Assembly: GCF_007845675.1 (NCBI RefSeq)
Contig: NZ_VOBR01000005.1
Span: 62,001 to 126,000, forward strand
Length of the DNA: 64,000 nucleotides
DNA from: Lentzea tibetensis
Lineage (GTDB): Bacteria > Actinomycetota > Actinomycetes > Mycobacteriales > Pseudonocardiaceae
Direction: 5' to 3'
Part shown: positions 25,481 through 35,194 of the stretch, piece after piece
Layout of the letters: each line of letters starts with the position of its first letter
Numbering within the stretch: position 1 is the stretch's first letter
Notes under the pieces: generated by a model
The model's input: the letters and a program-made list of their open reading frames with translations, nothing else
Databases searched by the model: none
What the model was told of the DNA's origin: nothing
Program-made: the position numbers and the translations under genes

Positions 25481-26830
25481 CTAGAAGAAGCCTTGAGCCT
25501 GGTCCGAGTAGCTCACCAGCAGGTGCTTGGTCTGCTGGTAGTCGGACAGCACGGCGCTGTCGGCCGGGTAGGCGTGGTAGTTGTTCACCCACACCCGGTC
25601 GGCCTGGATCTCGCGTCCCGCCCGGTGGGCGAGGTTCCCGTCGCGGCACCACACACCGGCGCCGAGCCCGCGCCGCGTGTCGTTGGCGATCTTGATGGCG
25701 TCGTCGAAGTCGTCGAACCGGGTGACCGCGACGACGGGCCCCAGGATGTCCTCCTGGAAGATCCGCATCTTGTTGTCGCCCTCGAAGATCGTCGGCGTGA
25801 CGTAGAAGCCGCCGGAGAACTCGAACGCCTCGCCGCCCGCGATGAGCCGGGCACCTTCGCGCTTGCCGACCTCGACGTACCGCAGCACCCGGTCGCGCTG
25901 CGCGCGGCTGACCTGAGCGCCGATCATGGTGTCCGTGTCGAGCGGGTCGCCCTGCCGGATGTTCCGCGTCCGCAGCGTGGCCGCGTGCAGGAACTGCTCG
26001 TACATCGCCGTCTGGATCAACGCGCGCGACGGAGCGGTGCACACCTCGCCCTGGTTGAGCGCGAACATCGCGAAACCCTCGAGCGCTTTGTCGAAGAAAG
26101 CGTCCCGTTGGGACGCGACATCGGCGAAGAAAATGTTGGGGCTCTTCCCAGCCAACAAAGTCTCTTCACCCGATCCGGTCACGACGTTCACCACACCGGG
26201 CGGCAGCAGATCGGCGATGAACCCCATCAGCACGTGCAGCGACGCCGGTGTCTCCTCGGCGGGCTCCAGCACGACGGTGTTGCCCGCCGCCAGCGCGGGC
26301 GCGAGCGTCCACGCGGCCATGAGCAGCGGGAAGTTCCACGGCAGGCGCTGCCGGACGACGCCGATCGGCTCGTGGAAGTGGTACGCGACGACGTCCTCGC
26401 CCGCCGGGACGAAGGCGCTCTGCTGCGCCCTGATCGCGCCCGCGTAGTGCCGGAAGTGCTCCACGACCAGCGGGATGTCGAGCGTCAGCGTCTCGCGGAT
26501 CGTCTTGCCGTTGTCCCACGTCTCCGCGACGGCGAGCTCGGTGAGGTTCTCCTCGACGCGGTCGGCGATCTCGGTCAGCACGTTCGCGCGCTCGGCGGCC
26601 GACGTGCGGCCCCACGCCCGCGCGGCGCCGTGCGCGGCGTCCAGCGCGCGCTCGACGTCCTCCGGCCCACCCTTGGCGACCTCGGTGAACACCTCTCCGG
26701 TGACCGGGCTGACGATCTCCGTGTACCGCCCCGACGACGGGGGAACGTCGTCACCGCCGATGAAATGGTCGTACCGCGACCGGTACGCGACCACACTCCC
26801 CGGTTGTCCGGGTGGCGCGTACTTCGTCAT
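25481..26830 (-). CDS. Aldehyde dehydrogenase with two internal deletions (probably inactive)
   Basis: The 449 residues clearly belong to the acetaldehyde dehydrogenase (ExaC/AldA) family, normally about 505 long. The NAD-binding half is recognisable ([20 protein letters not shown]) and the catalytic Cys is present in [13 protein letters not shown]. However, after [11 protein letters not shown] the frame jumps to GKSPNIFF, losing about 38 residues including the FTG segment and the LELGG motif with the catalytic Glu. Near the end, HAYPAD jumps to YQQTK, losing about 16 residues of the KQSGxGRE segment. Both losses are in frame. It faces a GAF regulator, the usual partner of this gene. Loss of the Glu predicts little or no dehydrogenase activity. 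Confidence 0.85.
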   Translation of the reverse strand: MTKYAPPGQPGSVVAYRSRYDHFIGGDDVPPSSGRYTEIVSPVTGEVFTEVAKGGPEDVERALDAAHGAARAWGRTSAAERANVLTEIADRVEENLTELAVAETWDNGKTIRETLTLDIPLVVEHFRHYAGAIRAQQSAFVPAGEDVVAYHFHEPIGVVRQRLPWNFPLLMAAWTLAPALAAGNTVVLEPAEETPASLHVLMGFIADLLPPGVVNVVTGSGEETLLAGKSPNIFFADVASQRDAFFDKALEGFAMFALNQGEVCTAPSRALIQTAMYEQFLHAATLRTRNIRQGDPLDTDTMIGAQVSRAQRDRVLRYVEVGKREGARLIAGGEAFEFSGGFYVTPTIFEGDNKMRIFQEDILGPVVAVTRFDDFDDAIKIANDTRRGLGAGVWCRDGNLAHRAGREIQADRVWVNNYHAYPADSAVLSDYQQTKHLLVSYSDQAQGFF

Positions 26831-26886
26831 TTCTCGACTCCCGCTTGAAGGCAGTTGGTGGGAAGGTGAGAAGCTACGAAGCAGAA

Positions 26887-26904
26887 CGTTGCATGCTCGT
26901 TGCA
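26887..26904. promoter_or_regulatory. Direct repeat in a divergent promoter
   Basis: CGTTGCA occurs twice, 11 bp apart (26887 and 26898), between the aldehyde dehydrogenase and the GAF regulator. It could be the regulator's own binding site. Confidence 0.35.
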
Positions 26905-26920
26905 CTATCCGGATGGATCG

Positions 26921-28408
26921 GTGGCCCAAGACCCCGCCCACCACGCGCTGTTGCTAGGCCGACTGCGTGAGGCCGTGCTGAGTGGTACTCGCACGGCTGA
27001 TGCGCCACGCTCCGTCATCTCAGCGTCGTGGCAGCGCTCACTCGCCGCGAACGTCAACCCGGACCTCCACACCGCGCCGACCGTGTTCCAGGCGGACGAG
27101 GTCGCGGACATCCGCGAGCAGCACCTGCTGCACTCCGCGCTCCCGATGCTGCGGGAGACGCTGCTCGGCTTCGGCGAGGAAGCCCGGCAGATCATGATCA
27201 TCTGCGACGACGTCGGCCACATCCTCTGGTGCGAGGGATCCAAGGACGTCCGGCTAGACGCGGAGAACGTCGGACTCGGCGAGGGCACCCGCTGGTCGGA
27301 GGACGCGGCGGGCACGAACGCGATGGGCACGGCGCTCGCGGTGAACTCGACGGTCACCGTCCACTCCGCCGAGCACCTGGTGCGGACCTACCACGGCTGG
27401 ACGTGCGCGGCGAGCCCCGTGCGCGACCCGGACACCGGCCGCACGATCGGCGTCGTCGACCTCAGCGGGCCGCTGGAGACCATGCACCCGGCGATGGTCG
27501 CGCTGGTCGCCGCGTCCGCGCGGCTCGCGGAGAGCCAGCTGCAGGTCCGGCTCGCGCAGCAGGACGAGTCGCTCCGGGCCCGCAACATGCGCCACCTGAT
27601 CGCGTTGCGCGGCGAGCCGGGCGCCCTGCTCTCCCCCACCGGGCGGGTGCTCGTCGCCGAGCCGCACGGCCTGCTCCCGTCCAGGATGGACGTGACGTCG
27701 GACCGGATGACGCTCCCCGACGGCCGCGAAGGCGTGCTGGAGCGACTCCCCGAGGGTTACCTGCTGCGCATCCCGCGCGAGCACCGGCCGGCCAGGCTGC
27801 CCGTGCTGACGCTGTCGTTCCTGGGCACGGACCCGCCGGTGGCCGTGCTCGACGGCCGCGAGGTCCCGCTGACCCTGCGGCACGCCGAACTGCTGACCGC
27901 GCTCGCACTGCACGGTGCCGGATCAATCGGGGCCGGCTCGACCAGCGGCGGCCTGACCGCGGAGCAACTCGCACTCCGGCTGTACGGCGAGCGCGGCAAC
28001 CCGACGACCGTGCGCGCCGAGATGCACCGGCTGCGCGCCCAGCTGGGCAACGTCGTGCTGAACACCCGCCCGTATCGGCTGCACGCCGAGTTGCGCGCGG
28101 ACTTCCTCGCGGTGCGCCGCGCGCTGGGCAGCGGTGACGTGCGGCAGGCCGCGCTGCAGTACCGCGGCGCGTTGCTCGCGAGGTCCGAGGCGCCGGTCGT
28201 GCGCGACGAGCGGGACGACCTCGCGGCGGCCGTGCGGCGCGGCGTGCTGGCGCGGCACGACGTCGAGGGGCTGTGGCGGTTCGCGCAGACGGACTCGGGC
28301 GAGCACGACGTGGAGGTGCTGGAAGAGCTGGTCAGGCTGCTGCCGGGCAACGACGTCCGGTACGCGCTCGCGTCCGGCAGGCTGAAACGCGCTCTTCTGG
28401 ACAGTTGA
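26921..28408 (+). CDS. GAF-domain transcriptional regulator of the aldehyde dehydrogenase
   Basis: A product of 495 residues. The N-terminal part (about 1-70) precedes a GAF sensor (about 75-215) typical of AcoR-like activators: [28 protein letters not shown] and [14 protein letters not shown]. No sigma-54 AAA domain follows. The C-terminal part has a winged-helix-like segment ([30 protein letters not shown]). This architecture is common next to exaC-type dehydrogenases in actinomycetes, where it senses an aldehyde or alcohol. GTG 26921 opens the conserved region; a TTG at 26900 would add seven residues. Confidence 0.82.
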   Translation: MAQDPAHHALLLGRLREAVLSGTRTADAPRSVISASWQRSLAANVNPDLHTAPTVFQADEVADIREQHLLHSALPMLRETLLGFGEEARQIMIICDDVGHILWCEGSKDVRLDAENVGLGEGTRWSEDAAGTNAMGTALAVNSTVTVHSAEHLVRTYHGWTCAASPVRDPDTGRTIGVVDLSGPLETMHPAMVALVAASARLAESQLQVRLAQQDESLRARNMRHLIALRGEPGALLSPTGRVLVAEPHGLLPSRMDVTSDRMTLPDGREGVLERLPEGYLLRIPREHRPARLPVLTLSFLGTDPPVAVLDGREVPLTLRHAELLTALALHGAGSIGAGSTSGGLTAEQLALRLYGERGNPTTVRAEMHRLRAQLGNVVLNTRPYRLHAELRADFLAVRRALGSGDVRQAALQYRGALLARSEAPVVRDERDDLAAAVRRGVLARHDVEGLWRFAQTDSGEHDVEVLEELVRLLPGNDVRYALASGRLKRALLDS

Positions 28409-28458
28409 CAAGAGTCTCACCTCCTGAATATCTTCCTCACTAAGAGACTTAGTGAGGA
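28405..28458 (+). promoter_or_regulatory. Promoter with palindromic operator
   Basis: TTGACA at 28405-28410 (overlapping the previous stop codon) and TATCTT at 28429-28434 are 18 bp apart, a good vegetative promoter. Directly downstream, TCCTCACTAAG (28434-28444) and CTTAGTGAGGA (28448-28458) form a perfect 11-bp inverted repeat around AGA. It spans the start region and ribosome-binding site of the monooxygenase gene, ideal for repression by a dimeric regulator, which is not encoded next to it. Confidence 0.72.
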
Positions 28459-28465
28459 GAGAGTC

Positions 28466-29791
28466 ATGCGCGTACTGGTGATCGGGGCGGGGACCGGCGG
28501 ACTGTGCTTGGCCCACGGGCTGCACCGCGCCGGGGTGGACGTCACCGTGTTCGAACGCGACAGGGACCCACAACACAAACTGCTCGGGTACCGGGTCGGC
28601 ATCAGCCCCGACGGCAGCAGGGCGTTAGCCGAGTGCCTGCCACCGGAGGTGTTCGCGGAGTTCGTGCGCACCTGCGCGCGGCCCATCCGGCACGTGCACA
28701 TGCGGACCGAGAAGCTGAGGACGCTGCTGTCCGCGGACGTGGAGCCGGGGGACGACCCGATCCGCAGCGAGAAGTCGGTGAGCCGCACGGCGATGCGCAA
28801 GGCGTTGCTGACGGGGCTGGAGGACGTCGTCGAGTTCGACAAGACGTTCACCCGCTTCGCCCGCAACGACGACGGCACCGTCACCGCGTTCTTCGCGGAC
28901 GGCACCAGCGCGACCGGCGACGTGCTGGTGGCGGCGGACGGCGCGAACTCCCGCGTGCGCAAGCAGTACCTGCCGCAGGCGCAGGTCGTGGACTCCGGTG
29001 TCACCGCGATCGCGGGCAAGGTGTGGCTGACGCCCGAGACGCGCGAGCTCGTGCCGTCCGACGCGGAGGAAGCGATCACGCTGCTGTTCGCGCCGCGCGG
29101 GGCGAACCTGATCGTCCACCACATGGTGTTCGAAGGGGAGCCGGCCGACGTGAGCTCCCCAGCGGAGGGCGCATCCAATGCTGTCGAGCCGGACTACGTC
29201 ATGTGGGGTTACTCGGCGTCGCACGACAAGTTCCCGGACCTGAGCGGCGCGACGCCGGAGCGGCTGAAGCAAGCGGTGCTGGACCTGACGCCGAAGTGGC
29301 ACCCGAACCTGCGCGCGCTGTTCGCGCAGGCCGATCCGGAGACCGTCTTCAAGATCGGCATCCGCACGTCGGAACCGTTCGGCGCGTGGGACTCCAGCAA
29401 CGTGACGCTGCTCGGTGACGCGATCCACACCATGACGCCGGGCCGCGGCATCGGGGCCAACACGGCGCTGCGGGACGCGCAGGCGTTGTGCCGCGAGCTG
29501 GTCGCGGTGCACCGCGGCGAGGCCTCGCTGATCCCGGCGATCGCGTCGTACGAGGCGGACATGCGCGAGTACGGGTTCAGGGCGGTGCTGGAGTCGCGCG
29601 ACCAGATCGACGGCAGCTCGCCGGTCCACAAGCCGGTGATCGGCCGGGTCATGCTCGCGATGTTCCGCACGTTCCTGCGCGTGACCAACGCCGTGCCCGC
29701 GTTGAAGCGAAGGTTCATGGCGAGCGAGAACGAGCTCCGCGACACGGAGGGTCAACTAGATTCGAATCATGAGGTTCTTCGCGCCGGGTGA
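28466..29791 (+). CDS. FAD-dependent monooxygenase (PHBH family)
   Basis: The 441-residue protein has the Rossmann FAD motif IGAGTGGLCLAHGL at residues 6-19, the DG motif (VLVAADGANSRVR) and the GD motif (VTLLGDAIHTMTPGRGIGAN) of class A flavoprotein hydroxylases. These enzymes insert oxygen into aromatic or polyketide-like substrates using NAD(P)H; the substrate is not apparent. A tight palindromic operator covers its promoter, suggesting induction by its substrate. Its 3' end overlaps the DUF402 gene by 23 bp. Confidence 0.9.
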   Translation: MRVLVIGAGTGGLCLAHGLHRAGVDVTVFERDRDPQHKLLGYRVGISPDGSRALAECLPPEVFAEFVRTCARPIRHVHMRTEKLRTLLSADVEPGDDPIRSEKSVSRTAMRKALLTGLEDVVEFDKTFTRFARNDDGTVTAFFADGTSATGDVLVAADGANSRVRKQYLPQAQVVDSGVTAIAGKVWLTPETRELVPSDAEEAITLLFAPRGANLIVHHMVFEGEPADVSSPAEGASNAVEPDYVMWGYSASHDKFPDLSGATPERLKQAVLDLTPKWHPNLRALFAQADPETVFKIGIRTSEPFGAWDSSNVTLLGDAIHTMTPGRGIGANTALRDAQALCRELVAVHRGEASLIPAIASYEADMREYGFRAVLESRDQIDGSSPVHKPVIGRVMLAMFRTFLRVTNAVPALKRRFMASENELRDTEGQLDSNHEVLRAG

Positions 29792-30311
29792 CGTGGCGGT
29801 GCGCCGCGAGGTGCTGCACGGGCAGGTCTGGTCCGAGATGCCGACCAGGGTGGTCGCCGACTCACCGGATCTGCTCGCGGTGTTCGTCGAGCCGGGCACC
29901 CGGCTCACCTACCCGCCCCACGAGCACCCGCATCCGTGGGACCGGCCGGAACGGGGTTTCTGGCGCGGCAACGGGAAGCTGATGCTGCACCGGCCCGGCG
30001 ACGCGTACTCGGTCGACCTGTTCTGGCGCGGCCCGGACCGGGTGTTCAGCGACTACTACCTCAACCTCCAGGCGCCGTTCGAGCGCACGGCCGACGGGTT
30101 CGACACGCTCGATCACGCGCTGGACTGCCGGATGCACCCCGACGGCACCTGGGAGCAGCTGGATCTCGACGAGTTCGAGCGGTACGTCGCGATGGGCAAG
30201 TACTCCGCCGACGAGGCCGACGCGATCCGGCTGGAGGGCAAGAAGATCGAGGCGATGCTGTCGTCCGGCACCATCTGGTGGGACACGGCGTGGGCGGACT
30301 GGACCCCGTGA
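29769..30311 (+). CDS. DUF402 domain protein
   Basis: A protein of 180 residues with the DUF402 beta barrel: FWRGPDRVFSDYYLNLQAPF, then DHALDCRMHPDGTWEQLDLDEFERY. Family members hydrolyse nucleoside di- or triphosphates or phosphodiesters with divalent metal bound by the Asp/Glu cluster. The ATG overlaps the monooxygenase gene in another frame. The stop overlaps the next gene's GTG (GTGA), so the three genes are probably one transcript. Confidence 0.87.
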   Translation: MRFFAPGDVAVRREVLHGQVWSEMPTRVVADSPDLLAVFVEPGTRLTYPPHEHPHPWDRPERGFWRGNGKLMLHRPGDAYSVDLFWRGPDRVFSDYYLNLQAPFERTADGFDTLDHALDCRMHPDGTWEQLDLDEFERYVAMGKYSADEADAIRLEGKKIEAMLSSGTIWWDTAWADWTP

Positions 30312-30898
30312 AGGTTCGTCCCCTGACCGCCTCGGCGCTCGTGTCCGAACTCCTCTCGCGGATCTCCGCGCTGCCCGGCCGGGCTCGGGTGATCATCGAC
30401 GGCGCGCCGGCCGCCGCTCCCGGCTCGCTGGCCGACGCGCTGGTGGAACCGTTGCGCGCACTGGGCAGGCCGGTGATCAGGGTGTCCGCGGCGGACTTCC
30501 TGCGGCCCGCGTCCGTGCGGTTGGAGCACGGGCGCACCGACCCGCACTCCTACCGGCACGACTGGTTCGACTTCGGCGCGCTGCGGCGCGAGGTGCTGGA
30601 GTCCGGCGACAAGGTGCTGCCCACGCTGTGGAACGCCGAGACGGACCGGGCGAGCCGCGCCGAGTACGTGCCGTTCCCGGACAACGGCGTGGTGCTGCTC
30701 GACGGCACGCTGCTGCTCGACCAGTGGCTACCGGCCGAGCTGACCGTCCACCTGCACCTCTCCCCCGCCGCGCTGGCCCGCCGCACGTCCCCGGATCTGC
30801 AGTGGACGCTCCCGGCCTACGACGACTACGCACCCACTCCGGACGTCCTCATCCGCTACGACCACCCCACCCGTCCAGGCTGGGTCGTGAGTGATTAG
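30308..30898 (+). CDS. Uridine-kinase-like protein with degenerate P-loop
   Basis: This 196-residue protein resembles actinobacterial uridine kinase-like P-loop proteins: VIIDGAPAAA at the nucleotide site, then RVSAADFLRPASVRLEHG, SYRHDWFDFGALRREVL and VVLLDGTLLLDQW. The usual GKT/S of the Walker A is replaced by GSLAD following APAAAP, so ordinary ATP binding is doubtful. It starts on a GTG overlapping the DUF402 stop, indicating coupling. Confidence 0.8.
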   Translation: MKVRPLTASALVSELLSRISALPGRARVIIDGAPAAAPGSLADALVEPLRALGRPVIRVSAADFLRPASVRLEHGRTDPHSYRHDWFDFGALRREVLESGDKVLPTLWNAETDRASRAEYVPFPDNGVVLLDGTLLLDQWLPAELTVHLHLSPAALARRTSPDLQWTLPAYDDYAPTPDVLIRYDHPTRPGWVVSD

Positions 30899-30930
30899 GA
30901 GCGCTCTGGGCCTCCCGATCACTCACGACC
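30883..30930. terminator. Inverted repeat at the end of the kinase-like gene
   Basis: GGTCGTGAGTGAT (30883-30895) pairs perfectly with ATCACTCACGACC (30918-30930). The left arm overlaps the last codons and the stop of the kinase-like gene. It could terminate transcription or partly insulate the membrane-protein genes that follow. Confidence 0.6.
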
Positions 30931-30947
30931 TCTGTACGCTCGGATTC

Positions 30948-31232
30948 GTGATCCGACCGGAGACCAGAGCGCGCCTGCAGTTGCTGCTGGCCGTGTTCCT
31001 GCCCGGCGTGTTCGCCTTCACGTTCTTCCACAACCCCGCCGAGTTGATCGCCGCCGTGGCCGCCATGGCCGTGATCGTGCTGCTCGTGGCCCCGCGCCTG
31101 CCGCAGGCCGTACCCGCACGGGTCCACTCGGCCGCTTTGCGCGAACGCGCCGAACGCGCCGCCCAACTCCGTCTCCGCGACCCCGACGCCGCGGGCCGTC
31201 CCCGTCCACGAGCACCGGGATGCCAGGGCTGA
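30948..31232 (+). CDS. Small membrane protein next to YidC (DUF6412-like)
   Basis: The 94-residue product starts at a GTG right after the upstream hairpin without a ribosome-binding site. Two hydrophobic helices (LQLLLAVFLPGVFAFTFF and LIAAVAAMAVIVLLVAP) are followed by a polar Arg/Ala-rich tail. Small proteins of this kind commonly precede an accessory YidC-like insertase in actinobacteria; no function is established. Family assignment rests on size and context. Confidence 0.7.
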   Translation: MIRPETRARLQLLLAVFLPGVFAFTFFHNPAELIAAVAAMAVIVLLVAPRLPQAVPARVHSAALRERAERAAQLRLRDPDAAGRPRPRAPGCQG

Positions 31233-31273
31233 TCTCCCGCCCTCGTCCCAACTCAAGACGGAGAACCACCACC

Positions 31274-31891
31274 GTGTTCCACGACCTGGGCTCTGCCCTG
31301 GCCGGGCTCGGCTCGCCCGCGCTCGCCATCGTCCTGTTCACCGTGGCCGTGCGGCTGCTGCTGCACCCGCTCTACCGCGCCGCCGTGCGCGGGGAGAAGG
31401 CCAAGGCCGAGCTCGCTCCCGAGATCCGCAAGCTCAACAAGAGGTACGGCAAGGACCTGCAGAAGCTCTCGCAGGAAACCCAGAAGGTCTACAAGAAGGC
31501 CGGGGTGTCCATGTTCGCGGGCATCCTGCCGATGCTCGCCACGATCCCGTTCTTCATGGTGATGTACCGCCTGGTGACGACGCCGAACCCGTTGCTGGAC
31601 GGGACTTTGTTCGGCTTCTCGCTCGGCACGCACTTCACCAGCGGCTACGCGTGGGTGTTCCTGGTGCTGTTCGCGTTGCTCGCGGTCGTGGCGTTCGTGA
31701 CGGTCCGCTGGCAGAAGGCGCAGGTGGGCCCGGACGCGCCGCAGGTGCCGTTCGCGCGGTTCCTGCGGGTCCTGCCGTACGGGACGGTGCTCGTCGCCGC
31801 GTGGCTGCCGCTCGCGGCCGGGCTCTACCTGCTGACGACGACCAGCTGGACGATCGCCGAACGGGCCCTGCTCTACCGCATCCTCAGCTGA
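31274..31891 (+). CDS. YidC/Oxa1-family membrane insertase, accessory copy
   Basis: A product of 205 residues with the five-helix YidC core but without a periplasmic P1 domain: a first helix (LAIVLFTVAVRLLLHPLYR) with the conserved Arg after it, then the cytoplasmic hairpin KAKAELAPEIRKLNKRYG, a helix with MLATIPFFMVMYRL, and three more segments to the C-terminus. It inserts or folds membrane proteins. The short form suggests a second, specialised copy. GTG 31274 has a CGGAG ten bases upstream; an ATG at 31220 is possible. Its end overlaps the pucR gene by 19 bp. Confidence 0.88.
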   Translation: MFHDLGSALAGLGSPALAIVLFTVAVRLLLHPLYRAAVRGEKAKAELAPEIRKLNKRYGKDLQKLSQETQKVYKKAGVSMFAGILPMLATIPFFMVMYRLVTTPNPLLDGTLFGFSLGTHFTSGYAWVFLVLFALLAVVAFVTVRWQKAQVGPDAPQVPFARFLRVLPYGTVLVAAWLPLAAGLYLLTTTSWTIAERALLYRILS

Positions 31892-33378
31892 AGCTGGGCG
31901 AACAACCGGACGAGCGGGTCGTCCAGATCGAGGTCGACTCGCTTGAGCCGGTACCGCAACGTGTTCGGGTGCACGTGCAGCCGTTCCGCCGCGGCCCGCA
32001 CGTCACCGAGCGCGTCGAGCCACGCCAGCAACGACTTGGCCAGCTCGGCGTCGAGCGCGTCGATGCGCGGGTCGCGGATGCGCGGGTGCTCGGCCAGCAG
32101 CGCGAGCGTTTCGCTGACCAGCACCTGCGAACGCACGTCGGCGAGCGTCGCGACGTCGGTCTCCAGGTCGCGCGACATCGCGTCGAGCACGCGGTCGGCC
32201 TCCTGCCGCGACGTGCGCGCGTCGTCCAAAGTGGACACCGTCGACCCGACGGCGGCCCGGACGGCGATGCCGAGGTGCCGTCGTGCGGTGGTGACGATCT
32301 CCCTGGTGAGGCTGAGCACCTGTGCGCCGCCCGCGAGATCCGGCAGCAGCACGTAGGTGCGCCCGCCCGCCTCGCTGACGAGTGCGCTGCGGCGGTACGC
32401 GGCCGCGTGCACGGAGATCAGGCCGGTCATCTCGGAGCGGCGCAGCTCGATCTCGGTGCGCCCGCCCTCACCGCGCAGCGCGAAAACGACCACGGCAGCG
32501 GGTTTCGCGGGGTCGGCGCCGATCTGGCCGGCGACGGTCGCGGCGTCCATCCGTCCGTCGAGCAGTGCGACGAGCAGGTTCTCGCGGAACCTGCTCGTGG
32601 GCTGGTTCCGTTGCTGGATCAGGTGCAGCGCGGTGACGCGGGCCGCGCCGAGCAACGCGCGTTCGGCCTGCTCGGCGAGCGGGGTGTCGCCCTCCTGCAC
32701 CCAGATCGTGCCGAGCGGCTGGTTTCCCGCGTGGATGCCGACCGCGATGCGCTTGCGGATGCCGAGCTCGGGCCGTTCGTCGATGCGCACGACCTCCTCG
32801 CCGGAGCGCAGCAGGTTGTAGACGCCCCACTCGCGCAGCATCTTGAGGTACGGCTCGGGGCCCTGGCGGCCGAGGATCGAGAGCCTGCGCAGCTCGTCGA
32901 CCTCGTCGGACGAGCGGGAGTACGCGAGCACCCGGCTCGCGGTGTCCTCGATGCTGACGATGCCGCCGGTGAGCGTGGCAATCGTTTGCGCGAGCGCGAA
33001 CAGGTCGCCGAGCACCTCGCCGTCGTCGGTGGCCGTGGTGAGCACGCCGCGCGCGAGTGCTTCGAGGTGTTCCCACCGGACCTCGGGGCGCACGTTGAGC
33101 AGCGCCACCCCGGCGTCGATCGCGGCCTGCTCGAGCAACTGCGTCGACTCCTTGACCGCCACGGCCGCGGCTCCGGCCCGCCCGGCGGCCCTGATCAGCG
33201 GCAACGCGGCCCGGCCTCGGGCGCCGATGACCAGCACGAGATCACCGGGACGCACGTCGGGAGCGTCGTCCGGGTCCATGATCACGACGTCGCGGACCTC
33301 GGTCTCCAGGCCGTGCGGCACGACCTCGACCTCGACCAGCGGGTCGCCGAGTGCGATCAGGATCTGCCGGAGGCTCAT
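31873..33378 (-). CDS. PucR-family transcriptional regulator of proline catabolism
   Basis: A protein of 501 residues. The N-terminal PucR domain (about 1-125) contains VVIMDPDDAPDVRPGDLVL, a GGDEF-like CdaR domain covers the middle, and the C-terminal helix-turn-helix is AAERLHVHPNTLRYRLKRVD. It is divergent from the proline-to-glutamate genes, the arrangement known for PutR/PruR regulators. MSLRQ at 33378 is preferred for its GGAGG-like ribosome-binding site; an upstream start would add six residues. Confidence 0.9.
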   Translation of the reverse strand: MSLRQILIALGDPLVEVEVVPHGLETEVRDVVIMDPDDAPDVRPGDLVLVIGARGRAALPLIRAAGRAGAAAVAVKESTQLLEQAAIDAGVALLNVRPEVRWEHLEALARGVLTTATDDGEVLGDLFALAQTIATLTGGIVSIEDTASRVLAYSRSSDEVDELRRLSILGRQGPEPYLKMLREWGVYNLLRSGEEVVRIDERPELGIRKRIAVGIHAGNQPLGTIWVQEGDTPLAEQAERALLGAARVTALHLIQQRNQPTSRFRENLLVALLDGRMDAATVAGQIGADPAKPAAVVVFALRGEGGRTEIELRRSEMTGLISVHAAAYRRSALVSEAGGRTYVLLPDLAGGAQVLSLTREIVTTARRHLGIAVRAAVGSTVSTLDDARTSRQEADRVLDAMSRDLETDVATLADVRSQVLVSETLALLAEHPRIRDPRIDALDAELAKSLLAWLDALGDVRAAAERLHVHPNTLRYRLKRVDLDLDDPLVRLFAQLQLRMR

Positions 33379-33379
33379 G

Positions 33380-33428
33380 GTTGTCCGATCGTACATCCGG
33401 ACTCGTGAACTTTGGCGAGTTGGACAAC
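33380..33428. promoter_or_regulatory. Inverted repeat between pucR-like and pruA genes
   Basis: GTTGTCC (33380-33386) and GGACAAC (33422-33428) are an inverted repeat spanning the divergent promoter region. It may be the binding site of the PucR-family regulator. Confidence 0.4.
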
Positions 33429-33487
33429 GGCTGGCGCTCGTCGCGGCCCTACATTTCAGGGACCGCAGACGTGAGGAGGAGTTGCCA

Positions 33488-35113
<1,626 letters not shown>

Positions 35114-35119
35114 TCGCCC

Positions 35120-35172
35120 TTGACGAGGGGAGCTTTCTTCAATCACGAGTTGAGGAAAGCTCCCCTCGTCAA
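35120..35172. terminator. Very strong hairpin between pruA and proline dehydrogenase genes
   Basis: TTGACGAGGGGAGCTTTC (35120-35137) pairs perfectly with its complement at 35155-35172. Four further inner pairs plus one G-T bring the stem to 23 bp around a short loop. It starts seven bases after the pruA stop and ends 22 bases before the next start, so it could terminate or attenuate transcription into the downstream gene, or stabilise the pruA message. Confidence 0.75.
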
Positions 35173-35194
35173 CCACACCGTCAGGACGTGAACC

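Noticed and set aside
25481-26830. Frameshifted pseudogene
   Set aside because: The frame is continuous from start to stop with normal codon bias; the lesions are in-frame deletions, so it is listed as a coding gene with loss of key residues.
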